NCBI RefSeq assembly: GCF_032854445.1
Contig: NC_088295.1
Span: 10,217,385-10,281,384, forward strand
Direction: 5' to 3'
DNA from: Liolophura sinensis
Lineage: Eukaryota > Mollusca > Polyplacophora > Chitonida > Chitonidae
Length of the DNA: 64,000 bases
The translations under genes were made by a program, and so were the position numbers. Under the pieces are notes generated by a model. The model searched no databases. It was given only the letters and a program-made list of their open reading frames with translations, and was not told the DNA's origin. This document shows positions 23,515-36,341 of this stretch, piece by piece; within the stretch, counting starts at the first letter, position 1, and each line of letters starts with the position of its first letter.

Positions 23515-23698
23515 GTCAATTACCAAGGCGGTAGCCGTGCAGCTCACACAGGCTTCCTCTGCGGTCGTACGTCGGAAGGTCTTGCAGCAACCGGCGGATG
23601 GTCCAGGGTTATGTCCGGTTTCCAACCATGACAAGGTGGACACCGTCGCATAAGTGAAATATTCTTGAAAACGACATGAACACCAATCAAACAAATAT
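23515..23698 (+). mobile_element. SINE family A, old diverged copy
   Basis: Contains GGCTTCCTCTGCGGTCGTAC, CGGAAGGTCTTGCAGCAACC, GCATAAGTGAAATATTCTTG and the tail CACCAATCAAACAAATA. The head is almost unrecognisable, so this is an older insertion than the one at 22111. Confidence 0.7.
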
Positions 23699-23892
23699 AG
23701 TCTTGTCAGTGTAAACCTGCTATGTGTGAAGTTCGCATTGGTCCTCCGACCGTCGCCAGGTAAATGTATACCCAGCCTAACAATCTCGGTATGCTATCAG
23801 TATATAAACTTGCCTGCCATCAGGTTTATATATCCTAATTTGCTGGCCATTGTTGATTTATGGCCGCCTGATGTCGCTGTTACATTCACATG

Positions 23893-24242
23893 ATATCGCT
23901 TCGGTGACCCAATGGTTAGAGCGCCCGCCTCGAAATCTGGAGACCCGGGATTAAACCCCGCTTGGGTCATACCAAAGACTTTAAAAATGGTACTTGGTTC
24001 CTCGATTCTCGCTCAGCACTGAGCAACGAAACTGGTTGTCAGTAGAATTTGACTGGGGGGGGGGGGGGGGGAGGGGGTCATGTCTGGTGTCTTCGGCATG
24101 ATACTTAAGTGGCGGCAGCACATAGGCGGCATGGACTTTCCATGTCATAAGACGACACAGTATATGTATATCGCCGGGAATAGAACCATCCCTATCCCGA
24201 GTAAGTGGATATTTGTCATCCACACGTTAAATGAAAAACACT
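23893..24242 (+). mobile_element. tRNA-derived SINE, family B, with head
   Basis: The head reads TCGGTGACCCAATGGTTAGA, GCGCCCGCCTCGAAATCTGG, then a B-box-like GGGATTAAACC and CGCTTGGGTCATACC. The body follows (ATGTCTGGTGTCTTCGGCAT, ACTTAAGTGGCGGCAGCACA) and ends near GTTAAATGAAAAACAC. A G-run of about 16 (24055-24071) sits in the body. This shows the family is tRNA-related and links it to the headless copy at 20291. Confidence 0.75.
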
Positions 24243-24639
24243 AGACCAGGTGTACATATGCATCGATAAAGTACCGCCACTCGCCCCCACCCATGGAGTT
24301 TGAAAACCATAACTATGTTTTTGTGATGTTTCACAACGGACATATTGAAGTTAAAAGTAAGCAACTTTATACACATTGAGACTATCGCCGTCATTTTATT
24401 TTTATAACCAGAGGAGGCAGCCTTTTTCGCTTCGGTCATCCTAACCCTGTTTTGCCTTTTAACCACGCGTCATCGTGTTTCCGGTTGCTCTAACATGATG
24501 TATCACATGGCCTTGTAAGAAATCTTAACTAAAAGATGACATAGAATTACTAAGCGCATCAGAAAAATGCTTCTGTGGCCAAGCCTTTCCTATATATCTC
24601 CGGTTATACTATTGATACAACGACAGGTTGTCGCCAGGT

Positions 24640-25527
24640 GTGCGTAAATATACAGGGGATATCTGAGTGACCTCTACATGTAGACTTCAGATTGTCACCG
24701 GGTGTGCATGGATATCCAGGCGATGTCTGTGTGACCTCCACAGGTGGGCCTCAGATCGTCGCCTGGTATATGGCCATCTGTATATCGAAAATGTGAGTGT
24801 GCCATCCACACGTTGACCTCCGACCGTCACCAGGTGTCTGAGTGACCTCCACATCTGGACAACGGATCGTCACCTAGTGTACATCGATATCCAGGCGATG
24901 TCTGAATGACCTCCACATGTGGACCTCAGATGGTCACCTGGTATATGGGCATCTGTATCCCGACGATGTGACCATGTCATTCACATGTGAATCTCAGATT
25001 GTCACCTGGTGTGCATGGAGATGCATATGATGTCTGAGTGACCTCAGCATGTGGACATCAGATCGTCACCTGGTATATGGCCATCTGTATCCCGACAATG
25101 TGAGTGTATTATCCTCACGGTGACCTTTGACCGTCATCAGGTGTGCATGGATATCCGAGCGATGTCTGAGTGACCTCCACATGCGGACCTTAGATGGTCA
25201 CCTGGTGTTCATGGATAGCGTTGTCTGAGTGACCTCCACATGCGGACGTCAGAACGTCACCAGGTGTGCATGGATAGCGATGTCTGAGTGATCTCCACAT
25301 GCGGACGTCAGATCGTCACCTGCTGTGCATGTATAGCGATGTCTGAGTGACCTCCACATGCGAACCTCAGATCGTCACATGCGAACATCAGATCGTCACC
25401 TGGTATATGCGCATCTGTATCCCGACAATATGGGTGTGCCATCAAGTTGACCTCCGACCGTCACCACGTGTGCATGGATATACAGGCGATGTCTGAGTGA
25501 CCCCCACATACATGTGGACCTCAGATC
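24640..25527. repeat. Degenerate tandem array, units of about 58-70 bases
   Basis: Recurring blocks GATGTCTGAGTGACCTCCAC, ATGTGGACCTCAGATCGTCA, CCTGGTGTGCATGGATATCC and CCTGGTATATGGCCATCTGT recur in variable order, at least ten times. Copies differ by substitutions and block loss, so this is older than the 88-bp and 50-bp arrays. Confidence 0.85.
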
Positions 25528-25650
25528 GCCGTACTCAAGAATATTTCACTTATACGACGGAGGAAACCCACGACCATCCGCATACCTTCCCGCGTGCGGC
25601 CAGAAAGGAAGCCAGCGTGAGTTGGACCTGAACTCACAGCGACCGCATAC
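25528..25650 (-). mobile_element. SINE family A fragment abutting a tandem array
   Basis: CGCCGTACTCAAGAATATTT, CACTTATACGACGGAGGAAA and CACAGCGACCGCAT match the family in reverse. Both the (AAAT)n tail and the first part of the head are absent, and the interior is shortened. It begins exactly where the 24640-25527 array stops. Confidence 0.75.
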
Positions 25651-27859
25651 ATATAGTTTTGAGTTACTCATAACATGTTTTAAATGATGACTGCATCTTG
25701 GTTTAGACTGATTATGGACGGACTATATAATAGGGGTTCAGATTTGTTCTTCATCGAGGCATATCTTAAACCAGACATAATGGCATTAATTTGAAGATGT
25801 TGGCATTGGATTTTGTATCTGAGAGTCAATGTGTAGCTAAAGACTAGTGCATGAAGACTGCCTCCTTTATCATAGGGAAAGAGACATGTTTGTTTTTGTA
25901 TTCAGGCAGCCTGTACGGGGGATTGAAGAGGTAGACCAATAAACTTGTCACACCGGCCTTTTCGAAGCCTTACTTACTTTAAATTAATAGATGACGTTGC
26001 ATATCTACCCATGCTATGTACATTTATGAACAACCCTCCAAAGATCGAACTCTCAATGAACAGTTACTGGCTTTCAGCTCGACCCCTCGTTGACCTGTTT
26101 ACTTCCAACTTACCTGAAGTCCTCCTCATTCGTTCGCTGGTCTGTGTTTTGTCCTGTGTCAATAAGCTATTGTTCAGTGACTGGCGTATGTCCGCCAGTT
26201 CCGCTGTGTAGACCGTAAAGCATGCATTTTATTGTGGGTATATAGTACCTGCCGTAGTTAAGGTAGTCTAACGAAGGTTCCTGACCCATCGAGAAGTCTA
26301 CACACTGGCTCTACATACTTAAATATACTTCACGGACCGTATTCTGTGATAAATAAAAACTGGAGTTATTATTCTCTGGGTCGCTGACGTGTGTATGGCA
26401 TTAAAATAATTGGAATGCCGAACATGCATTTAACTAGACAGTGCAAAAGGTCACGTGTTTTGCATAAATGCAAAGCTTCAAAAAATTTTTGAATGCATTT
26501 TCTGGAAGCCAACATATTCGAATTATCTTGTTTTGTGAGTCTTATATTGGATTGGTTATATAGAGGCCTACATATTTCACCCTACAGCTAATAAATGAGC
26601 ACCATCTCTGCCGAAAGCATGCCAGTTCCAACTTAAAAACTTCCCTTGTTTGCTTTTGTTGTACACTGGTACTTGTGAACTACATGAATTATGTATTCGC
26701 GTTTGCCTATATACGCTGAATAGGTAATACGACACAGGGAAGTCTAACCCGGGCACAGCTGGGAAACGGTTCCTAACATAAACAGGCTATGTGCCCAATA
26801 GAGCCAGGATAAAATAAAAATACCCTTTTGTTCGTTCTATGATGTTCTTGTGTGCCATTTTGAGTTTGGGTCAGAATATAGGTGTATTCTCATATTTCTA
26901 TAGTTCAGGTATATTGGCCAAACTGTAGATGAGTATATGGCAAGCAAAATGAACTTCAGATAATTCATATCCCCGGTTAAGTATGCAGAACTAATGAGGA
27001 GTTATTACACGGAAACCAGCGTGACAGGGAGTACTTATGGTCTAGTGGTTAAGGCTGCTCTCTGTCCAATCGTATGGACACACGAGGAGTGGGTTCAAAC
27101 CTGGTCTTAGCTGGTAAATTGTTTAGATTTCACCCCTTGCACTGTTTTTTGATGACAAGTGTTAGACGACAATTATGTGGTAGTTTGAGCAGTGTAACGC
27201 TTGTTGAAGATAACTTCTCCTCCACCAATATGGCGTGAGTATCTGTATGCCACATGTGGGAAATCCAGATAGTAACTTGTCTGTAAGGTTAGTGGTTTAC
27301 CCCTGGCACTCTGAGGGTCCCTCCATCCATAAAAATGACAGCAATCGATCGAATAAGCGAAAAATTTGGAATTATGGCATCAATCAACGGTCAAATAAAC
27401 AAATACATATAAACCAAAGCGTGACAGATGTACATACCAAATCAAAGAGTGTGATACAAGACAGTGTAGATGGCGGTATATGAATGAGAAAAACTTTCCA
27501 AGAGGCAATTTTAGGTACGATAGCCAATCGACAAATTGTTTTATATCCCTAGTCAAAGGAATGAAACCTAATTTACCAAATACTATAACAACTCAGGGTT
27601 ATTTGTGGCTCAGAACATTTTAGTCCCCCGCCTTCCCCCTCCCCCCCCCCCCCCCCCACACACACACAAAGAAAAAAAAACCTGGTACATTGTTGAAGCT
27701 CTTCTTATATGAAATGTTCCCCTTTATCTACCATATGCATTTTGAAGGAGTGGGTCATAGCTTATTGTTAAACGTCTTTTGGTTTATCGAGGATTGACTT
27801 TCAATTCCGTATTTATCCTAATATCATTGTCAGCATTTGTAACTTGAAGTAAATGTCAG
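25651..27859. other. Intergenic, with a tRNA-like SINE head at about 27029-27105
   Basis: No gene recognised. At 27029-27105, ATGGTCTAGTGGTTAAGGC and GTGGGTTCAAACC are good A-box and B-box matches, but the sequence does not fold into an obvious complete tRNA and runs on into SINE-like sequence (CCTTGCACTGTTTTTTGATG). I read it as a third tRNA-derived SINE rather than a tRNA gene. A C-run lies at about 27641-27657. Confidence 0.45.
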
Positions 27860-28055
27860 ATTTATTTATTTATTTGATTGGTGCTTTTACGCCGTAGTCA
27901 CGCCCATCCGCAGGTTGCTGACAGACCTTCTCACTTACGGCCGGAGAGAAAGCCAGCATGAGCTGGACTTGAACTCACAGCGACAGCATTGGTAATAGGC
28001 TCGAGGGTCATTACGTTGCGCTAACGCGCTAACCAAATGAGCCACGGAGGCCTCC
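27860..28055 (-). mobile_element. tRNA-derived SINE, family A, internally shortened
   Basis: (TTTA)n, GATTGGTGCTTTTACGCCGT, then a jump to CATCCGCAGGTTGCTGACAG, followed by the family's middle and the head ending CTGAGCCACGGAGGCCTC-like (here AATGAGCCACGGAGGCCTC). About 60 bases of the 3' body are missing. Confidence 0.85.
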
Positions 28056-28937
28056 GTGTATGCCAAAGAAAAGGCCATTAAACACTGTCCAAGAAAATAG
28101 TTAGATTTCTTTTATTAGATCTTTTCAACCTAGTAAAATGCATTCAACTGGGCCTCTTCTGACCATATTAGAGCAAGGTTTTTGCCACTCAACACACATA
28201 ATCTGCTAGATTTCATTTGTCTATGTCAAGCAAGATATACAGATATGACGTTACTGATACCCTCCGGGTCACTGCAAACCACCTTACAGCCTGCTGTTCT
28301 AAATCTATTTTATTAGGTTGGAAAGAAAATAAATTGAACTATTTTCCTGAACAGTGTGTGGTGGTCTCTCATCTGATATATATTTTATTATAGGATTATA
28401 TACTTGATAGATCGATGTAAGACCCCGTTTTCTCTGTGATAGCAGCACTGACAAACGTGTCCACTTTCGAATGCATTATGATTATTAAGCAGTTGTGTAT
28501 AAATTTTCCTCTGATTTCCTTTTGTGGAATACAATTTGTGGAGAAGACTTTACTCCTTATCGCAAACATGTTTAAACAATGACGACAACAAAACACTGCA
28601 TGGCAAGCAAATATATAGATTTTCAGTCTCTTTTGCATATAACAAAGCTATGTCAGTCTGTTTAATCCGGATATCACACATTTTTCGATGCACATATCAG
28701 ACATGTAACGTTTTGTCAGACGGACAAAAAATTAGTTAATATACTTTTGCCAGAGTGCTTCAGATAAATCTGAAATTAACCACTTGGTCATGAAAATGTA
28801 ATTCACAATATCTTTAAATCTAATAAAATCGCCAAGAGTTTACAAAAATTACCCTCTGTCCCGACGAGACATGAATTTCCGCTATTTTGTCATTATTTGT
28901 TCATCATCTGCCACACACACACACGTATTCACTGAAG
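28056..28937. other. 3' flank of the ankyrin gene, no gene recognised
   Basis: AT-rich, with a short CA run near 28911-28924. It should hold the 3' UTR of the minus-strand ankyrin gene; no canonical AATAAA is obvious close to its stop on that strand. Confidence 0.4.
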
Positions 28938-30353
28938 CTATCCATTAACGTTTATTTCCGGTAGAACCGTATTTCTGAGCCAGGACGAGCCCTGTTGCTC
29001 AGAGACTATGTTTGTTGTCTGTGATTTGGACCTAGTCACGTTGTTAGAGTTTCTCTTAGAGCCACGCCTGTCTTTACTTGCAGGTCTAACCTCCTCGATG
29101 ACGGTCAGCCTACCTTTCTGTGTGTCTCGGCGGTCCAATCGGGACCTCCGCGATCTGTCACCACGCTTCTTGCCCATCACAATGGCTAACGAAGATACTT
29201 TGGGTTTCTTTGGTTTCGGTATCACATCCGGTACAATCTCAGGCCTCTCTGCCGATTTTCGAAACGATCCGGAAGTTTGTGTGACAAGAACTTCCAGCAT
29301 TGAGCTAAGGCTTTCCAGAACGCTCAGTTCAGATTTGTCCACACTCTCACTTTTGTGGAAATGTTTAACTCTCCGCCCTTTCTCAGTCATGTCCATGAGG
29401 CTGTATGTCAGTTTATGAGCAGATTGGCCAATGCTGCTACTTGTCCCCCTGTCTAACAGATTTTCCGGTAAACTTCTGTTACTCAAAGAGGTGGACTTTC
29501 CGTCTGGAGTAAGCTCTGATAAAATAGCGCTCTCCCCTTCCTCTGTTGGAATCGGTGGCAGTCTTTCCCCATTCAGATCCTTCCGTTTGATTGGTAAACC
29601 ATAGCTTCTCTGAAGCCGAGGTGCTCGCCCTAGCACCTTGGTCCATGCGATTTCTTTTCTCAGATGCTCTAAACGTTCACCCTGTCTTTCCTTTCTCCCT
29701 ATTTGACTCCATTCGGAACCCGTCTTGAACCAGACGGGATCTCTTCGGTGAGGGCTCGCACGACCATCTTGTTTAAGGACTTGGGCAATCTCATAATGAC
29801 CAAGGCGTCGAGCTTGCATGTATGGTGTGAGACCAAGACGATTCGGAATGTCGACAGACACATGAAACTTGTCGAAAACTTCGATCAGCATTCGGACAAT
29901 ATCCATTGAACCTGTCATGACTGCGTGATGTAGTGCTGTTGTGCCGTCAACGTCCATCTCGGTGATATCAAATTCTCCGGCATACTCGTCCAGCAAATAC
30001 CTCGTTTCCTCACAACGTGCCAATACACAGGCCCAGAGAAGACAGTTTCTCTCCAAAGCAACATCCTTTGTTAAAGGGTTAGCTCCTTGTCTAATTAGAT
30101 ATTTGAACATTCTAAAACGCCGATCATCATCTGGTATATGCAGCGTCGCGATGAGGACGGTGTGGCCATACTGGTTCCGGGAGGTGATCTTGGCACAGCA
30201 GTTCTGAAGGAGATACTTCAGTTTTTTGTATTGGCACTTGGAGATGGCCTCAAATAGTTTCCTTACTAAAGGCGACAGGTGTGGGCCCGATGTTTCGTCC
30301 ACCGAATGTGGCCATTTGGCAGGCTTGTCGGGGTACCTTTCTAACTTCACCAT
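28938..30353 (-). CDS. Intronless ankyrin-repeat protein, function unknown
   Basis: A single open frame of 471 residues. Residues about 27-200 form four to five ankyrin-type units: SPLVRKLFEAISKCQYKKLK, GHTVLIATLHIPDDDRRFRM with FKYLIRQGANPLT, NCLLWACVLARCEETRYLLD, DGTTALHHAVMTGSMDIVRM and LGLTPYMQARRLGHYEIAQV. The rest (about 200-471) is basic and Ser/Arg/Lys-rich, probably disordered, with runs such as KKRGDRSRRSRLDRRD. Repeated ankyrin consensus and length far above chance support a real gene; the start ATG has a purine at -3 on its strand and a G at +4. The general layout is like ANKRD-type scaffold proteins, but I cannot assign an orthologue. Lack of introns, unlike its neighbours, suggests a retrocopy origin or a lineage-specific gene. 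Confidence 0.85.
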   Translation of the reverse strand: MVKLERYPDKPAKWPHSVDETSGPHLSPLVRKLFEAISKCQYKKLKYLLQNCCAKITSRNQYGHTVLIATLHIPDDDRRFRMFKYLIRQGANPLTKDVALERNCLLWACVLARCEETRYLLDEYAGEFDITEMDVDGTTALHHAVMTGSMDIVRMLIEVFDKFHVSVDIPNRLGLTPYMQARRLGHYEIAQVLKQDGRASPHRRDPVWFKTGSEWSQIGRKERQGERLEHLRKEIAWTKVLGRAPRLQRSYGLPIKRKDLNGERLPPIPTEEGESAILSELTPDGKSTSLSNRSLPENLLDRGTSSSIGQSAHKLTYSLMDMTEKGRRVKHFHKSESVDKSELSVLESLSSMLEVLVTQTSGSFRKSAERPEIVPDVIPKPKKPKVSSLAIVMGKKRGDRSRRSRLDRRDTQKGRLTVIEEVRPASKDRRGSKRNSNNVTRSKSQTTNIVSEQQGSSWLRNTVLPEINVNG

Positions 30354-30417
30354 GTCTGACTGCTCTTCAAATCTGTATATTCAATGTCCTCACAGCTTGG
30401 TGGACCGGTGTACATTC

Positions 30418-30451
<34 letters not shown>

Positions 30452-30452
30452 G
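30418..30452. repeat. (TA)n microsatellite upstream of the ankyrin gene
   Basis: TA repeat of about 35 bases, interrupted once by TATGTATA, starting 65 bases upstream of the ankyrin gene's ATG and so in its likely leader or core promoter. Tyr-Ile open frames here are artefacts. Confidence 0.9.
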
Positions 30453-32041
<1,589 letters not shown>

Positions 32042-32159
32042 TGTTTTCATTAATTTTAACGGGATGTTTCAAGATTTTCAATAGAAACGATATTTTATTC
32101 ATAAAATGAAAGTTAATAGTCATACAATTCCAGTATATGGTGAACGATGATAAACTACG

Positions 32160-33700
32160 ACTCCCCCATGCCTCAACCAACTTTCCAACCAACATTTCCC
32201 CAACACTGCAGACTTCCCCACCCGACTCACCCATGCCTCAACCAACTTTCCAACCAACATTTCCTCAACACTGCAGACTGTCCCACCCGACTCACCCATG
32301 CCTCAATCAACTTTCCAACCAACACTTCCCCAACACTACAGACTTCCCCAACACTACAGACTTCCCCACCCGACTCCCCTATGCCTCAACCAACTTTCCA
32401 ACCAACATTTTCCCAACATTACAGGCTGCCCCACCCGACTCCCCCATGCCTCAACCAACTCCAATTAACATTTCCCCAACACTACAGACTTTCCCACCCG
32501 ACTCCCCCAAGCCTCAACCAACTTTCCAACCAACATTTCCCCAACACTACAGACTGTCCCACCCGACTCACCCTTGCCTCAATCAACTTTCCAACCAACA
32601 TTTCCCCAACACTACAGACTTCCCCAACACTACAGACTTCCCCACCGACTCCCCTATGCCTCAACCAACTTTCCAACCAACATTTTCCCAACATTACAGG
32701 CTGCCCCACCCGACTCATCCATGCCTCAACCAACTTTCCAACCAACATTTCCCCAATACTACAGACTTTCCCACCCGACTCCACCAAGCCTCAACCAACT
32801 TTCCAACCAACATTTCCCCAACACTACAGACTGCCCAACCCGACTCCCCCATCCCTCAACCAACTTTCCAACCAACATTTCCCCAACACTGCAGACTTCC
32901 CCACCCGAGTCACCCATGCCTCATCTAACTTTCCAACCAACATTTCCCCAACAATACAGACTTCCCCACCCGACTCACCCATGCCTCAACCAACTTTCCA
33001 ACCAACATTTCCCCAACACTACAAACTTCCCCACCCGACTCCCCCATGCCTCAACCAACTTTCCAACCAACATTTCCCCAACACTACAGACTTCCCCACC
33101 CGACTCACCCATGCCTCAACCAACTTTCCAACCAACATTTCCCCAACACTACAGGCTGCCCCACCCGACTCACCCATGCCTCAACCAACTTTCCAACCAA
33201 CATTTCCCCAACACTACAGAATTCCCCACCCGAGTCACCCATCCCTCAACCGGCTGTCCAACCAACATTTCTCCGACACTGCAGACTGCCCCACCCGACT
33301 CACCCTTGCCTCAACCAACTTTCCAACCAACATTTCCCCAACACTACAGACTGCCCCACCCGACTCACCCATGCCTCAATCAACTTTTCAACCAACATTT
33401 CCCCAACACTACAGACTGCCCCACCCGAGTCACCCATCCCTCAACCGGCTGTCCAACCAACATTTCTCCAACACTGCAGACTTCCCCACCCGACTCACCC
33501 ATGCCTCAACCAACTTTCCAACCAACATTTCCCCAACACTGCAGACTTCCCCACCCGACTCACCCATGCCTCAACCAACTTTCCAACCAACATTTCCCCA
33601 ACACTACAGACTGCCCAGCCCGGTTCACCCATGCCTCATCCGGCTGTCCAACCAACATTTCCCCAACACTACAGACTGCCCCACACGACTTCCCCATATG
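32160..33700. repeat. 65-bp minisatellite, about 23 copies, stop-free in three frames
   Basis: The unit includes AACCAACATTTCCCCAACAC, ACAGACTTCCCCACCCGACT and CCATGCCTCAACCAACTTTC. Successive copies are 65 bases apart (for example 32191 and 32256), with occasional copies that carry an extra or missing block. Because 65 is not a multiple of three and the unit has no stop in any forward frame, each frame cycles through the same 65-residue pattern, and the longest open frame (32147-33850) reaches 567 codons. Between-copy changes show no codon-position bias by eye. I annotate a repeat, not a protein. Diverged remnants continue to about 33835. The minus strand is G-rich. Confidence 0.93.
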
Positions 33701-33850
33701 TCAAACAACTTTTGCACGCCATATTTTCCCCGTATACGACAGCTTCCCTCCACCCGACATTTTCCCAACGCTAGACTTTCCCCATCTGATATTTCCCCAA
33801 CTACAAACCGTCTTCGCCATTCTACACCTATATATTTTAAGATACATTGA

Positions 33851-36257
33851 GTAACATATAGTCAATAAATTAAATTTGCTGGCTGCAACTTTCACGTTGT
33901 ATATGTGTTGTATTTTTTTTTATCAGTGGCGGAATTGCCATCTGCATCTGTGGCGATGTTCGTTTCCTCTTTTATCTCGGCGTACATGAAATCGCTATCC
34001 GTGACGCACACACCTGTTATAGTTCACATATCATGCATCGTTAATTGATCTTTCAGTCTATAGCTGCGCGTGGAAGTGAATATTTTGCTTAGATACCTAC
34101 GTTGACGCTATGTGTTTAATAAAACTAGTCAAGGCGTCGATCTATACGTACACATGTATAATGCAAGTATTTCAGGGGATAGATCATCCCTATTGGGTCA
34201 TCTTTGGTTAACCGATAAAGGAACAAGGAGACCTACGTATATAGGCCTATAGATGTGATACTGGGTAATTTAATAGGCACACAAGGTAAGAGTGAATAGC
34301 GAGCTATCAAATAGTCATTTAGCTGACTGTGTTACTTTCTCAGTTATAGCTTGCATAACCCAGTCTAGAATGCCAGAGACAACCTGGTAAAGATTAGCAC
34401 TTAATCCAACCTGGAATGCCAGACACAACCTAATAAACATCAGCACTTCACGCGCGTGCACCTACCGATATATCTTTAAACTTGAGTCAATAGGTTATCT
34501 GTTGTAGATTGTACGACCAGATTATATGTGTCGGTATAACTGATCACCCAGAGATCAATACAGCGCGAATTTCACATGGCTCTGCTTGGTAAACATCGGT
34601 TTTTTCTTTGTCATACAGATCAGAAATTGAGGATCCACACAGCAGTGTAATCGGAGCACGTGGTGTTGCCCTAGACGCTGGCACCTTATAACCTCACATC
34701 GATTTCTCTACATCCGTTATTTGCGCTAATGTCAAATGCGCAGGTATAGAACTTTCTCTCTGCCTCGTGTCACGGACACCAAGTCACGTCTATGTGTGAC
34801 AGTTAAAGGCTTTACCAAATGGATTGTGTACAGACTGCGGGAATCATATACATTCACACGTACAATTCATCGATTTCTAATGATTTTTGTCTCGTTGTCC
34901 TTGCAAACATGGTAACGTTAGATAACTGGTACCGGTACTTCAGATCATCGGAACACTGGCTTAATGCCTTGTATATGGATGTAAGGGTGTACTTAGTGCT
35001 TCTGTTAAAAATAGCTTTCAAAATATGTACGCAATTGCATGCCTCACACCATACACAGGCATATTAAACTGTTCACCCCAATGCCAAGTGACTAAGACTC
35101 TTGTTTTTCAATAACTGTAGGATACACGAGGTGTGGGTGCACTCCAGGGCATAATTCGGCACGGAATTTGTAGATTCGCCGCTCTCACCATTCGTATGGC
35201 CTCAGTCATTATAAGCAGTCACCGACACTCCTTTAGCCGTTTGCGCGATCTAACTAAAGTTTGTTGTAAACTTATGATAATATGTTGTTTGTATCTGTAT
35301 GTTTCCTCCAGAACTCCTGTTTCATTCATCCATAAAAATGACCGCCATCAGTAAAAGTTTTGGATATGGCATTCAGCAAGAATCAGTCTGTGACATCTTC
35401 GTGAATTGATACATGTCTTTGAAGGCGTCGGCATATGGCAGGCCCATTTTATCACTGGTTTGAATCCGGCTCCCTCTGGGTTTGCTGAGGTAACCTGGTA
35501 AAGCGGGGCAGTTTTCTCCAGGTTTTTTGACCAATAAAATCCACAGACCTAATAGAGAATATGGGATAAATTTATATTCAAGAGGAGATATACCGGTATA
35601 TACCTGTGTCAATTCACGCATTTTGTTAACAAAGTAAAATATAATCCAACTTGATATAATTGGCATGTATGTCAATTCACTTGGACAGTACAGGTGTCTA
35701 AAACTTGTCTACGTGATGGAAGACTTTTATATACAGTCCTGTTGGCCTACTTGTGTTTCGTATTTTATATATCCCTCACGTTCGTCAGAGTTCTCTCCAG
35801 ACACATCTGGATTGATAATTTCCCTTTAGTTCAGTTTTTACAGTACAAAATTTGGAATCAAAGAGATTCGGGTTCAACTCCCGATGAGAATTTTTGAGCA
35901 ACCATTACAAATGAGTTGATAAGGTAGGTTCGATTTTGTCATGTTGGCGAATTCGCTAACAGAGCCATAGATCCATGTGAGCAAATGCTGTAGGGAAAAG
36001 GCCATTGCACATCTAGATTCCTAGCTTACATTGCATATACCCAGTTTAGTGTAGGATATAGTTGCTAACTTTTGTTTGATAAGCGTATAAACGAAAAGGA
36101 TGCATCCTAAATATGTTACAAGGCAATCCAATTGCCATCTCCACATCTATCTTCAGAAATATATGAAGAGTGACCAAGGAATCGGCAGGAAAAGTGTATA
36201 ACCAGTATGACCAGCTAGGTTAACATGATAAGTCTGAGTAAACACATTACTCTACCA
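33851..36257. other. Intergenic, no gene recognised
   Basis: AT-rich. A short imperfect repeat of ACCCAGTCTAGAATGCCAGA and AATCCAACCTGGAATGCCAG lies at about 34359-34440. No coding exon or RNA gene was seen. Confidence 0.45.
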
Positions 36258-36263
36258 TTTATT
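36258..36263 (-). other. Candidate polyadenylation signal for the 36342-37328 gene
   Basis: TTTATT on the plus strand is AATAAA on the minus strand, about 80 bases past the stop codon of the minus-strand gene, a usual distance for a short 3' UTR. Confidence 0.55.
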
Positions 36264-36341
36264 ACATAAAAGTTCACATGGAAACGTACATTTTACACGT
36301 GAATTTCATACAATGTGAACAGAATACAATCGCATTCAGCC

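Noticed and set aside
27029-27105. tRNA gene
   Set aside because: A and B boxes match but a full cloverleaf is not evident, and the sequence continues into SINE-like DNA. The same reasoning rejects the heads at 17974, 22381, 23893 and 50318.
32147-33854. Open frames of 567, 426, 263 and 242 codons as proline/threonine-rich proteins
   Set aside because: They are the same 65-bp repeat read in three frames. The unit length is not a multiple of three, and differences between copies show no codon pattern, so no single frame is favoured.
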